Positions 37,194 through 49,128 of a DNA stretch of 64,000 bases are shown here, in pieces; within the stretch, counting starts at the first letter, position 1, and each line of letters opens with the position of its first letter. Position numbers and translations under genes: made by a program. The DNA is from Paramecium pentaurelia (taxonomy: Eukaryota; Ciliophora; Oligohymenophorea; Peniculida; Parameciidae). Under the pieces are notes generated by a model. It saw only the letters and a list, made by a program, of their open reading frames with translations, was not told the origin of the DNA and searched no databases. The stretch spans positions 315,394-379,393 of the forward strand of contig CAJJDO010000072.1 in NCBI GenBank assembly GCA_905183005.1, given 5' to 3'.

Positions 37194-38135
37194 TCAGACG
37201 GCTGAAGCTCCTGAAATGATTTCACATAACTCAACAGTGATTTTAGCTTATCTGACCTTATTGTATTCAAGTGTCAATTTGTCAAGCATTTCACCAGCAT
37301 TTTTAGAAGCATTCTCCATAGCATTCATTCTTGATGATGTTTCACTAGCCAAACTATTTAACATGGCATGATAAAAAGCAGTTGCTACATAATATTCATA
37401 CATATAATTTTAAACAAATTCTTTTTCTGGTTCAGCTGTATCATATTTTGTTACCAATCTGAATTAAGCAATGAAATTCTTTCTATTCAATAAATCAACT
37501 CTTTTGACTATTTATTAAACAACATTTTTAAATTAATTGAAAATGATTGATATTTAATCAACATCATCTGTTACATTCAATTAAATCTAATGAGCAATTG
37601 AAGATGAATTAATAAAATTTATAGGTGTTTGAATAGCTGTAATTGCCTATGTAAGTAATTCAGGGAATGCTCTTTGTAATGCTCCAAGGGACTAAAATGT
37701 AATAAAAAAAAATTAATATACTTTTTCACCAATCAAGAATAGTTTGTAAGCATTACGATTTTGTCTGACTACTGTACGTGTTTCTCTAATTATTGATGAA
37801 TTAATGCCACCACAAAGTCCTTTGTCTGATGTAATGGGAACCAAAAGTGTCTTATTTATTTTGAATGTCAATTGTTTTTTCTATAAGTATGTTTCATTTG
37901 CAAACAAATCCTAAATAGAACGTATACCAAAGTGTTTGCCATTCTCAAGTCTTTAAACATCCTGTTTCATTTTTGAAGCAGCAACCATCTTCATGGCCTT
38001 GGTGATCTTTCTAATTGATCCTACAGACTTCATTCTTTGCTTCAATTATTTAAGATTGAGTGTAGCAAATGCATACTAAGGAACTGGAGTTAAGCTATTC
38101 CACAAACCAAGTGTGGCACCCTATAATCTCTGCAT
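37194..38135 (-). CDS. ATP5F1C: Mitochondrial ATP synthase subunit gamma
   Basis: Central rotor stalk of F1-ATPase. Start ATG ends at 38135; the leader (MQRLQGATLGLWNSLTPVP) can act as a mitochondrial presequence. The gamma N-terminal helix is clear: LKQRMKSVGSIRKITKAMKM followed by VAASKM. The mid-domain has LLVPITSDKGLCGGINSSII, and the C-terminal helix has SSRMNAMENASKNAGEML followed by DKLTLEYNKVRQAKIT, ending ELCEIISGASAV. One intron lies near 37700. TGA at 37194-37196. All signature parts are present; length (~300 residues) is normal. Confidence 0.96.
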
Positions 38136-38407
38136 TATTTAATTAAATAAATAAATCTTAAAAACAAACAAATAAAGAGACTTATTCTTAATTTTATTTG
38201 TTATCTTTTAATATTATCTCTAAAATAAGAATTAAAATAAGACCATAATAAATATTTATAATCAATTTTAGAAATAATATTCATAAGATAATAAGAAATT
38301 CTTAATTGGATTAAATGAAGTTAAAGTATTATTTAAAATAAATTTTATTGAAAATAATAATGATAATTATGATATATAAATAATTATTAGAAATAAAAAA
38401 AATGATA

Positions 38408-39881
38408 TCATTTTTGAACTTGTTGTGATTCTTGTATTTATTGCTACTAAGATTATTATAATTTTTTTGTTACTCTTGAATCAAACAAGCCCTATTATAA
38501 TCTTAATGCACTTAGAGCAGTCTATTTTTTGAAACTAGCTAATTCAGAAAAGGATCTTTGTATATTATTTAGACTATTCTCCTATTGTTTCTATAATTTT
38601 TATTAAGTTTTAACTCTATCTGAATATAATTATTTTATTTCATCAACCTTTGCTTATAAATTTCTTTAATTATTGATTGGAGTGTTTATTTTAGAATAAG
38701 TTGAAACTTAATGTGATTTAAAACTATCAGTACTTTCATCCATTTAGGTATGACATCTTTAACTAAGATATAACTAATCAATAATTGCTGATTTTTATGT
38801 AATTCTACTCTACTTTTCATGTTAAGATACTGATCTTTATTAATTAAAGAATCTATCAATTTATGCTTTTAAATTCTACATTTTCAATTCAAATTCATCA
38901 TATCTAAAGAATTATTCTTTAATAAAAAATAATAATATACCATTATCTGGAAAATATTTAACAGTACTAAAAATATCACTAAAACTCATTTATCCAATAA
39001 CTTTTTACATTATTTATTTACATCCCGAATAGTAATTAAGAATACTTACTGATGGTTATAATGATTCACTTAAACCTATATTTTCAAAATCACTTCTTAA
39101 TTAAATAAGACTGTTAATTTTCATCTAAATATCATTAAGCATTTTTTCAGTCTATTATTCTTATATCTCTTTAAGATTATCTAATTATGTTAAAATCTCT
39201 TTTTCCTTATTTTGAATCACTTAATATAATGATTAAAATTATTCTTATACTCTTTAAATTAAATAATCCATCTCTTCTTATAACGTAGAATCTTAATCTT
39301 AAACTCTTTTTAATTGCAATTACATTAATTCTAAAGATGCCCCTATTGTATGTGTGGCATCATTCATTTTACTCTTTAATCTCTTTAAACAACTATTAAC
39401 ATTTTATATTTCATGTGTTTTATTATCATGTCTCAATAAACATTTAATACAAAAACACTTATTTTCACAAGTAAAACAAAATAATGTTGCATCTTCTTTA
39501 GTATGAATATCACATTTTGGTTATGGTAATGGCTATATAATAGTTTAACTTTATTATAGTGGTTTATCTTCTTTAATTTAATTTTAATCTTCACGAACCT
39601 TTTCAAGACTAGTTTGAATCAATTGATGACAGATACTCTCAACTACTGATACTGATCCATCATCTAAAGGAGTGTCTTTTTCACATACTGTACATATATA
39701 ATGAATATTATCTGTTCCTTCTAATTTGAAGATTCTTCCACCCTATTATTTTAAATTAAAATACTTTCAAAAAGTTTTAAGCCATACATATTAAGCAAAA
39801 ACAATGATTACAATTTAGACTTAAGTAATTATCTGGTACTTATTTACATTAATCACATGCAACAATCTCTTCTTCTGACAT
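38408..39881 (-). CDS. RING/B-box coiled-coil (TRIM-like) protein
   Basis: Start ATG ends at 39881; TGA at 38408-38410. The N-terminal RING-like cluster is VACDQCKQVPDNYLSLNCNH followed by CFCLICM. A second half-site (HYICTVC) and a B-box follow: KCDIHTKEDATLFCFTCENK followed by CFCIKCLLRHDNKTH. Long coiled-coil helices (MNDATHTIGASLELMQLQL onwards) extend to a Gln-rich C-terminus. A 22-nt intron near 39750 joins the RING to the rest. There is no SPRY or other C-terminal recognition domain. It may be a ubiquitin ligase or scaffold; many such B-box proteins exist in ciliates. Confidence 0.85.
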
Positions 39882-40062
39882 GAATTAACTGTTAAAATAA
39901 TTAATTAGCGGAATTATTACTTCATTAAAATTTCTGTTAATTATTAATCAAGAATTGTATATATATATATATGCAATATCTATAAATATAGTAATGAAAT
40001 ATAACAAATTATATGTATATTAAAGTTATTTGAAATTGAAATATATATATCATCATCTTTAT

Positions 40063-40897
40063 TCAATTGAATCTATCTGATAGAAAACCTATCAACTTTT
40101 ATTCTTCTACTTATTTGTACATACTTATATATCCTTTAATATTTGTAGATTTATTGATATGTACTGTTTTTAATTATTATCTATTTCTATCTGTTGTAGA
40201 AAATGTATTAACAAATAATTTTTAAGCTAACTATTATCTATATTATTATTTCTCTTCCTCTGTTGAATCCTTTGTTAATACTTTTATCTCATGTTTTGGA
40301 GATCTAGCTAATTAAGTATTCTTAATCAAATCTTCAGGAGATTAATGTAATTATCTTCTTAATTTTGCTAAAGGATTATCAATTTATTAAGTTTTCTTAG
40401 GTATTAATTTCTTTTAAATTTCATTTGAATATGAAATCAGTTATTTTTTAAATCCTTCATTCGGATTTACACAGGGCCTTTTAGATTTTACAAATTTAAG
40501 TGTTTTCTCAAATACCCATTTATTTTGATACATCAGAAAAGCTATAACACATGTAGCCGATCGAGAAATACCAGCCATACAATGCACTAAAACAGATCCA
40601 ATTTTCATTCCCTCTTCAATTTCTTCATTTGTCATTTCAATCAATTCTTAGATAGTTACATTTTCTTTATCATGAACTTTAAAAATCTACTCATACTCAT
40701 CAATATACTTTATGAATTATTTTCTAATGTTTTGGATAGCTTACATTAACATTACTAGCTACTGTAATTACAGTACGAATATTCTCTTTACTTAGATTCT
40801 AAATATTCTAAGCAGCCTTTATATTACCTAACCATAAAGCTCCATTTGGTTTCATAGATGGCAATATCAAATCCATTTCGTTAATGTGCATATACAT
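40063..40897 (-). CDS. Dual-specificity protein phosphatase
   Basis: Start ATG ends at 40897; a 22-nt intron near 40690 removes in-frame stops; TGA at 40063-40065. The catalytic domain (~residues 15-150) includes ALWLGNIKAAQN, the P-loop VLVHCMAGISRSATCVIAFLM (Cys nucleophile and Arg present) and the helix FVKSKRPCVNPNEGF typical of MKP/DUSP enzymes. A Gln/Lys-rich C-terminal tail of ~110 residues has no known motif. Likely dephosphorylates Tyr and Ser/Thr on protein substrates; no MAPK-docking domain is visible. Confidence 0.92.
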
Positions 40898-41463
40898 AAA
40901 TATTAACTAGATTAAATATAAAAATATAGTTAATTATTTATATTCAAGTAATTTTATTCATCAAATATTCCAATGTTGTATTTTATAATAATTTTAATTA
41001 TTGTACTTACATAATGTTCTTAAATTTTAAAATATATTTATAAGACATATATAAATATTGTAAAAAATAAAGGTATGATTAGTTAAGATAAATTAGGATA
41101 ATATTCTTAGAATAATATAATTCATTTATAATTTTTATTCAATTATATTTCAAATGTATTATTACTAATATCATGGAATTCATAATGTTAATAAATTATT
41201 TACTTTTATTAGAATTGAATTAAAATGATTAGTACTATTTTATCATTTTTGTGAAATTTAGTTATCTATAGAATAAATCAAATGATTTTAATTCTTTAAT
41301 AGTAGATTTGAACTATTGATCTTAAAAATGGGTATCCCATTTGTTATTAAGATTATTGTTTGACTAATTAGAAATAAAGAATTAGTAGTTTCTACCTATG
41401 TACTTATAATAATTTAATTATAAAAAATAAATGCTTTAAAAGCCCTTCTAATTTGATTTATAG
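40898..41463. other. Intergenic, divergent 5' region
   Basis: AT-rich spacer between the dual-specificity phosphatase start (minus) and the first kinase copy (plus). From 41145 onward it belongs to the assembly-duplicated block. No gene supported. Confidence 0.5.
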
Positions 41464-42234
41464 ATGTTCTCATAAAAATTTGAGTTTAACAATAAAGAAA
41501 TAATTGGAAAAGGTTTTGATTCTATTGTCTATAAGGTCACTAATAAATAGGATAAAGATTAATATGCATTGAAGTTAACAAGTTTTAAAGATATGTAACA
41601 CAGATTTAATTTTTAACAGGAAATACGACTCTTATATCATTTGAATCATGAACACATAGTAAATTTTTTTGGAAACTCAATGGATGGTAGTTGTATATTG
41701 ATTGAATATATGCCTCATGGTAATCTTGTAAAATTGATTGATCTATAACTTGACTTAAAGATTATAAAATCAATTTTAAATTAGATAATGAGTGCTGTAA
41801 AATATTTACATTAAATGAATATTGTACATGGTGATATTAAACCTGAAAATGCGCTTATTTCAAGAGATTTCATAATAAAACTTTGTGATTTTGGATTTGC
41901 AATTATACAAAATTAACCAAATACAAAATTAAGAGGAGGAAGTGAAGGTTATACTGGTCCTGAAGTAGGTGCAAATGATGATTATGATGCTAAAAAGTGT
42001 GATATGTTTTCGTTGGGAGTGGTCTTTTTTGTTTTGTATATAGGATATCGACCATTCTTAAGTACACATCCATAAAGATAGGATAAATTTTGGAATTATA
42101 TAAAAAATAAAGAATGGGATAAATTTTGGAAGATTTTCGAAGCAAAAAAACCAGATGTTGGATTTAAGAATTATATATAAAAATTATTGTGTGCTGATCC
42201 AAATGAGAGATACACAATTGAAGAAGCTTTATAA
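41145..42234 (+). repeat. First copy of 1,090-bp exact duplication flanking N at 42235
   Basis: Identical to 42236-43325 at offset 1,091 in every line compared. It ends exactly at the N, inside the kinase gene. Same pattern as the duplication at 27091, so most likely an unmerged contig overlap. Confidence 0.95.
41464..42234 (+). pseudogene. Truncated kinase copy created by the assembly duplication
   Basis: Identical to the first 771 bases of the kinase gene at 42555 and cut by the N at 42235. It should not be counted as a second gene. In the true sequence this copy and the next are probably one. Confidence 0.85.
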
Positions 42235-42235
42235 N

Positions 42236-43325
42236 ATATTTCAAATGTATTATTACTAATATCATGGAATTCATAATGTTAATAAATTATTTACTTTTAT
42301 TAGAATTGAATTAAAATGATTAGTACTATTTTATCATTTTTGTGAAATTTAGTTATCTATAGAATAAATCAAATGATTTTAATTCTTTAATAGTAGATTT
42401 GAACTATTGATCTTAAAAATGGGTATCCCATTTGTTATTAAGATTATTGTTTGACTAATTAGAAATAAAGAATTAGTAGTTTCTACCTATGTACTTATAA
42501 TAATTTAATTATAAAAAATAAATGCTTTAAAAGCCCTTCTAATTTGATTTATAGATGTTCTCATAAAAATTTGAGTTTAACAATAAAGAAATAATTGGAA
42601 AAGGTTTTGATTCTATTGTCTATAAGGTCACTAATAAATAGGATAAAGATTAATATGCATTGAAGTTAACAAGTTTTAAAGATATGTAACACAGATTTAA
42701 TTTTTAACAGGAAATACGACTCTTATATCATTTGAATCATGAACACATAGTAAATTTTTTTGGAAACTCAATGGATGGTAGTTGTATATTGATTGAATAT
42801 ATGCCTCATGGTAATCTTGTAAAATTGATTGATCTATAACTTGACTTAAAGATTATAAAATCAATTTTAAATTAGATAATGAGTGCTGTAAAATATTTAC
42901 ATTAAATGAATATTGTACATGGTGATATTAAACCTGAAAATGCGCTTATTTCAAGAGATTTCATAATAAAACTTTGTGATTTTGGATTTGCAATTATACA
43001 AAATTAACCAAATACAAAATTAAGAGGAGGAAGTGAAGGTTATACTGGTCCTGAAGTAGGTGCAAATGATGATTATGATGCTAAAAAGTGTGATATGTTT
43101 TCGTTGGGAGTGGTCTTTTTTGTTTTGTATATAGGATATCGACCATTCTTAAGTACACATCCATAAAGATAGGATAAATTTTGGAATTATATAAAAAATA
43201 AAGAATGGGATAAATTTTGGAAGATTTTCGAAGCAAAAAAACCAGATGTTGGATTTAAGAATTATATATAAAAATTATTGTGTGCTGATCCAAATGAGAG
43301 ATACACAATTGAAGAAGCTTTATAA
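42236..43325 (+). repeat. Second copy of 1,090-bp exact duplication
   Basis: Begins just after the N with 319 bp of spacer and continues to 43325 in the kinase gene, where the unique sequence supplies the last ~78 bases of the gene. Confidence 0.95.
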
Positions 43326-43403
43326 GATGATTGGTTTAAAAGCAATCAATACTCTATATCATAATTAGCCCAATAACTTAGTATACATTTAACTAAATAA
43401 TGA
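42555..43403 (+). CDS. Small serine/threonine protein kinase with HGD catalytic loop
   Basis: ATG at 42555, TGA at 43401-43403, no intron needed, about 282 residues, so little more than a kinase domain. Motifs: IIGKGFDSIVYKV (glycine loop), QYALKLTSF (lysine), NHEHIVNFFG, LIEYMPHGNLVKLI, IVHGDIKPENALI (His-Gly-Asp instead of His-Arg-Asp), LCDFGFAII, GGSEGYTGPEV, DMFSLGVVFFVLYIGYRPF and LLCADPNERYTIEEAL. The HRD arginine is replaced by glycine, so activation by loop phosphorylation through that arginine is not expected. The catalytic Lys, Asp and DFG remain. It belongs to the CAMK/ULK-like kinases common in ciliates; no specific family is assigned. Confidence 0.9.
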
Positions 43404-43631
43404 TATTTATTTTGATTAACCATTTGTTTAATATGAAATAAATTATATAGAATTAATGTATATTTTAAAGTCTTCTAAATTTTCATTATATAAGATCAAT
43501 AGCTATTCAAAATTTTTAGTTTTAATAAATAATAATATAATAAAAAAAAAATGTTTTTGATTAAAAATCTCTTGAAGAATAATTAAATATAAATAGCATC
43601 AAAATTGTAAAATAAACTCAAATTTTCATCT

Positions 43632-44027
43632 TCATTTCTAGATATTAAGATGTGATGAGATTTTTCTTTTCAAAATTGGCCTTAATTATTAGTCAGTTTA
43701 TTATTATTTTTTGTTTATATTATGCTGATTTCTGAAGTTAATCTTCATCATATCAAGATTGGAAATTTGAGAAAGAGTTTCCTTGATTTATAAGACTTCA
43801 TCATTAGGATCATATACACATATTGTGACATAGTTATCAAATTCTATTTAGTATTTTTTGCCATTTTTTATCTGTCTTCCTTTTGCATCATACCTTTATT
43901 ATTCTTTAATTAAGGAAGTTTAATTGAAACCTTAACAAAACGGTTCATCTGGTACAGTATCATCCTATGGCCCTACTTTTATGGTTAGTTAGAGCAGTAA
44001 TTTAGGACCAACACTTGATTTCTACAT
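43632..44027 (-). CDS. Small uncharacterised protein
   Basis: Single open frame of 131 codons from ATG (ending 44027) to TGA 43632-43634. It has a beta-rich core (LLLQLTIKVG, DNYVTICVYDPNDEVLQI) and a basic Gln-rich C-terminus. Composition and uninterrupted frame support a real gene. No family recognised. Divergent from the next gene with 208 bp between. Confidence 0.6.
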
Positions 44028-44235
44028 TATAATTTAATTTTTAGTATATTAAGTTGTACTTATTCGATTTATTCAAATATTCTAGTTTGTTATATCTACT
44101 AGCAATAATTTAGACAAATTTAATTATTGTTTAATAGTAATAACAAAAAAAATGTATGGGGTGAAAAATGATGCTTCAAATAATTTGGAAGATGAGTTAA
44201 TAAACTGAAATTTACATATTCATTAAAAATATTAA

Positions 44236-45244
44236 ATGGGTACTTGCTAAAATATATGTAAATAATAAGACAATGAAAGAGAATGTACAATCTTGACTAA
44301 AACTAAAACCAATAAAGGATAAGAATCAGATAGAGAATCTAAAACTGATCCTTATTTCTCTTAGTAATTATTTATAAGAGATGATTCTATTGCTGAAGAA
44401 AATAATTGTTACATTTCCTAAAAACAACCTTGTTTTATTAAAACTAAAGAAATAGCCTTTGTATAAACTCACACTGATAGGAAAAATCGATTTGAAAACG
44501 ATATTAAACTTGAAATTAGATATAAAATATAATAGATGTAATATTAATCATATTTTTAGAAAATTGTAGGAAGAAGAAGAGTTAAGAAATTTATAAGAAT
44601 AATACTTATAAGAAATTAAACAAAAAGAAGAATAAGTATAAAAAGAATAAGTACTTGATAACTAATTTTCATTCTAAAATTCAATGAAACAATCTTTATC
44701 AGAATTACCTAATAATTAATAAACATCTAATCCTTATTTACCAAGATAGACATCTTAATTTGCACCTAAAAAACCAGATGTTGATACTGTTTCTTAGAAA
44801 TCTTAAATATCTAAAACTCCAACATAGAAAGATTAACAAATATCTCCTAAATCTGAAATGATGAAGAAGTCTGCTTTAAAAAAAATTATAATTCAACGTG
44901 AAGAATTATAAAGTAATAATGCAAGTTATGGAACATAAAAATCAGTTTATTCTAAAAAAGTTAAATAATTAGAAGCTTTTGAAAAAATGTTTAGTGATTA
45001 TTATTCATAAGATGAAAGAAGTCAAAGTGGTAGTCATAAGACATAAAAGAGTGTTAAAAGTATTTTAAAAAAGAATAAATCTCTATCTTAAAGAAGTATA
45101 TCAATGGGTAAAAATTCAATAAAATCAACTCATACTGTTTTTAAAAATAGAAATTAAAAAAAAGTACGATTTTCTAATGATACTAATTTTAATAATGAAA
45201 GAAAAGGACTTAATAGGATAAGAAAAAGTTGGTGGGATTGGTGA
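44236..45244 (+). CDS. Low-complexity basic protein with possible N-myristoylation
   Basis: ATG at 44236, TGA at 45242-45244, one 22-nt intron near 44545, about 328 residues. The N-terminus MGTCQNICKQQ fits an N-myristoylation (Gly2) plus palmitoylation (Cys4/Cys8) signal, so membrane attachment is plausible. The middle is a short Glu/Gln/Lys coiled coil (EEEELRNLQEQYLQEIK). The rest is Ser/Lys/Gln-rich and probably disordered, ending RIRKSWWDW. No family recognised. Confidence 0.7.
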
Positions 45245-45604
45245 ATTCAATATATTAAATAACATTCTCTGTATTACTCTCTTGATAATAATTGTTTATT
45301 AATCAGTTATATAGATTAGAATAATAAAATTATTAATTATTATTTTTCTTATCAAATATGATTCAAATTTTAATTTCAATTAAAATAATACATCCATAAA
45401 ATTTATTTATATATTATTTTGTAATAATAATCAAGAATAAATGATAAGCATTATTAAAATTAAATAAAATTATTATACTAATAGAGGATATAGATTGATT
45501 ATTACAAATTGAACAATCATTTAATAAATTTTAGTCATAAATTTTATTGAGTGAATTCGAATTCATATATATTTAAGGAATAATATATATAATTTATAAA
45601 AAAT
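45245..45604. other. Intergenic, no gene seen
   Basis: AT-rich spacer between two plus-strand genes; presumably holds the kinesin promoter. Nothing else supported. Confidence 0.5.
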
Positions 45605-47893
45605 ATGGTTAAAACTCCAATAAAAGTAATAGTAAGAACTCGACCAACAGTAGAATTTGCTTATAAAAATATCAATATCAATGAGAATACAGGACACATT
45701 GCAATCAATATACCAAAATCAGCTGAATAAGGTATGAATGTTGATTTAACATTTGAAAAGGATTTGTGAATCATTAATAAGAAGATTGGGGCTTCACTTT
45801 TGATAAGGTTCTTTAGAATGCAAGTCAGGAGGTAGTGTTTGACATATGCGGAAAAGAATTAATACACAGTGCTCTTGGAGGATATTCTGGAACAATTATG
45901 GCTTATGGATAAACAGGAGCAGGTAAGACATTTACAATGATGGGATCTCAGATTGATTATAAATATAGAGGAATGATGCCAAGATGCATTAGCTTACTTT
46001 TTCAAGAAATAGAAGCTAGATATGAATAATAAATTACGGTAGGAGTTTCATATTTGGAGATATATAATGAAATGATGTATGATTTATTGGCTGGAGGAGA
46101 TTAAAAGTATATGTGTTAAAAACTTACTATAGCACTGGTTTGGCTATTTAAGAAGACAATAATGGATATGTATAAGTAAAAGGATTGACAATCAAAAAGT
46201 GTTAAACTGAAGAAGATGCAATAGCATAATTATTTGAAGGAGAAACTAATAGAACAATAAGTGAACATAAACTTAATAAGGCATCATCAAGATCACATTG
46301 TGTATTTACAGTCCATTTAGAGATAAGATCAAGAGTGGAATCAGCTGAAAAAGTCATTATTAGTAAATTAAATCTAGTAGATTTGGCAGGATCTGAAAGA
46401 ACAAAGAAAACTGGATCAGAAGGTAGAACTTTATTAGAAGCTTAATTCATTAATAAATCACTTTCATTTTTAGAATAAGTAGTAGTAGCATTATCAGAGA
46501 AATAAAGAGATCATATTCCTTATAGATAAAGCAAATTAACAAATCTTCTTAAAGATTCAATTGGAGGAAATAGTAAGACTGTTATGATAGCTAATATATG
46601 GCCAGAGAAACATTAATTAGAAGAAACTATATCTACTTTGAAATTTGCCTAAAGAATGATGAAAGTTACTAATGAATCTTCAATAAGAGTAAATTTGGAT
46701 CCTTAAGTATTGATAAAAAAATATGAAAAAGAAATAAAAGATTTAAGATAAGAATTAGCAATGCATGATACATTGGCTAATAGAGGTAGAATATAATATG
46801 AACCATATACACCTGAATAATAATACAAATAATAATAAATAGCATAATAATTTTTGAATGGAGAACTTGAAGATATTGATATAGATTCATTAAGATAAGT
46901 TAAAGAATTATTCTTTTAATTTAGAAATCTATATAGAAATTTAGTTAAAGATTTGGAAAATAAAAATTACATTCCAAGAACAGAAAAAGAACCTGATGTT
47001 TCAAAGAAGAAAAGTGATTAAGTAAAACCAGTAGAAAGTGTTGGAATGGAAGAAAATAAACATGGATTTGGTTTAGGTAAAGCTAGAAAAGATGCTAAAC
47101 CAACTACAAATATAGAAAATTTAGTAAATATTCCAAAAGATGAATTTAAATAAGTAGATGATAAGGCATAATAAGAAATAAGGAAAGAGAGTCAAATTAC
47201 AGAAGTTAATAAAGAATCTACAATTGAAAAGAGGATTGTTAATGTGGATAAATAGCAAGCATTTACTGATTTCAAAAATAAAGAAGGCTCTTCTATTAAT
47301 CAACAAATATTAGAAAATATTGTAAAATTTTATTTTCAATAATTAGAATCAATTGAAAGATAAGAAGGATAATATTATATCTTTATCAGAAACTTCAAAC
47401 CAACTTAAAAAGGATATTGAAATAAAGAAGGGTATTATTGCATAAAAACAATTGAATAAAAATTAGGAGGTAAGAGAAAGGTAATAATTTCATAGGAAAT
47501 TGCCTAAGGAATTATCGATGAGGAAGAATATTAAACTTTGAAAGAACTAAAGGAATTAAAAAAGTAACTAAAATAAAACTAAGAAAATATAAAATCTCTG
47601 AAGTCTGAAATTATCATGATAGATTAATGTATTAATCAAGTATCTATAAAATTTATTCATTTTAGTCTAAATAAGCATTGGTTCAAAAATTTGAGGAACA
47701 TTTTCTTAAAAAATATGGATTAACATTACAAGATATTAATAATCCACTTGTGAATCAAAAAGAAGAGGACTATTCAATCAACGATCCTTCAGAATAGGAT
47801 GATGTTGATCAAGATGCTTTAGCTTACATAAGAGCAAAAAATAAGGTTACACAATTATAAAAGGCAAGAAAGTAAGAAAAAATGCATAAATGA
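45605..47893 (+). CDS. KIF9: Kinesin-9 family motor (KIF9-like)
   Basis: Plus-end microtubule motor; kinesin-9 members act in cilia on the central pair. ATG at 45605, TGA at 47891-47893. N-terminal motor domain: IKVIVRTRPTVEFAY, WGFTFDKVLQNASQEVVFD, IMAYGQTGAGKTFTMMG (P-loop), NKASSRSHCVF (switch I) and LNLVDLAGSERTKKTGSEG (switch II). These are followed by FINKSLSFLEQVVVALSE and HIPYRQSKLTNLLKDSIGG. After the neck, KKYEKEIKDLRQELAMHDTL is the family-diagnostic stretch of kinesin-9. Introns include 29 nt near 45733, 26 nt near 46108 and 25 nt near 47318. The tail has coiled coils and ends KARKQEKMHK. All nucleotide-binding motifs are intact. Confidence 0.94.
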
Positions 47894-49034
47894 TTAACGT
47901 ATTGATCTATAATAAATCCTTATTAATAAAAAAATATTTATTTCTAATAATATCATTTATTCAATTCATTAGATTACATATTTTAATGGATTTCTTAAAG
48001 GTTTAAATTATATATCTTTTTATAAAAATTAAAGAAATAATAACTTATATTTTTGAGATATTCTTTAAAAATTTATAAAAATTTTATTAGCTATCTTCTT
48101 GTTTTCTATAATTATAACTATATATAAATTTGAGTACTATTTAGAAATTTTATTAATAAGACATGCTTGAATTCATTTGAGATTTCAATTTAATTTTTCA
48201 AAATTGTTATAAAGTATTTATATAAAAGTTTAACATTACAAAATTATTATCAGAATTTAATACTTATGATACAAAAAGAATTTGTTTTTATAATAATTAT
48301 TTAATCCTAATTATAATGAAATGTTTAATTTATAAATTCCGAAATTATTAAATTTGAAGCTTAACTATTTTCTGAATAAATTATTAAAAAACCTTATTTA
48401 GTTAATTAAAGCTGAACTTATAAATTGATCATGTCATATAACGAAGTGAATTAAACCTAGAATTACTTTCTTTGTTTGATATTCTTGTTTTATTTATTAA
48501 AGAATGATCGTCGAAAAAATAAAATAAAAAAATATATTTAAATTCATTCTTTTATTTAGAAATTGGTTTAAGCTTGAATTATTTAATTAAAAATTTCTTT
48601 CTTTTTTTCAATCTAAATATTAGATTAAAGAAAATTATTTAATAATAAGGATTTAGTCTATAAAAAAAATTAACAATTAATATTACTATTAATTTATCAA
48701 ACTTTAATTTTAAGTTTCCTCATTAATTATAGATATTTTATTATTGTTCTACATCTATAGAAAAAATTGTTCAAAACATCATATTGATTATTATGTATAT
48801 TGAAAAATATCAATTAGTTCTATTATATTTCAGAGTCAACCAAATAATCTTTGACTATTGTAATATGGTTTACTTTTTGAGAAACTCAACAAGCATAGAA
48901 ATTTATCTTATAAAAAGCAAAATATATAAATATTAAATGAGTGCATTTAAAATCATTGTATAAATTATTAATTTATTTTGAGAATGATTAATATGGGATA
49001 ATTATATACAATGGATATAGAAATTAGTATCACA

Positions 49035-49118
49035 GCCTGTTTGCCCGAGCTGGTTAAGGGGGCAGACTTAAGATCTGCTGGAGCCTACTCCGCGTCGGTT
49101 CGAATCCGACAGCAGGCA
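49035..49118 (+). tRNA. trnL-UAA: tRNA-Leu, anticodon UAA
   Basis: 84 nt including the discriminator A. The acceptor stem pairs GCCTGTT with AGCAGGC (one G-T). The D arm contains box A (TGGTTAAGGGG); the anticodon stem is GCAGA/TCTGC with loop CTTAAGA (anticodon TAA at 49069-49071). A long variable arm (type II) and a T arm with box B (GGTTCGAATCC) follow. Anticodon UAA reads the leucine codon UUA; the type II fold excludes it being the ciliate suppressor tRNA-Gln. No intron. Confidence 0.97.
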
Positions 49119-49119
49119 A

Positions 49120-49128
49120 TTTTTTTTT
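49120..49128 (+). terminator. RNA polymerase III T-run after tRNA-Leu
   Basis: Nine T residues begin two bases after the tRNA 3' end, a normal Pol III stop. Confidence 0.9.

Noticed and set aside
37114..37371. Plus-strand 85-codon frame over the end of ATP synthase gamma
   Set aside because: Antisense to the conserved C-terminal helix of gamma; no independent support.
41300..41400. Possible tRNA-like T-loop (TTCAAAT) on the minus strand in the kinase upstream spacer
   Set aside because: Only about three base pairs support the T stem and no acceptor or anticodon stem can be formed.
49035..49118. tRNA with UAA anticodon as a stop-codon-reading (suppressor) tRNA-Gln
   Set aside because: Anticodon UAA pairs with codon UUA (Leu); a suppressor reading UAA needs anticodon UUA. 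The long variable arm also marks it as tRNA-Leu.
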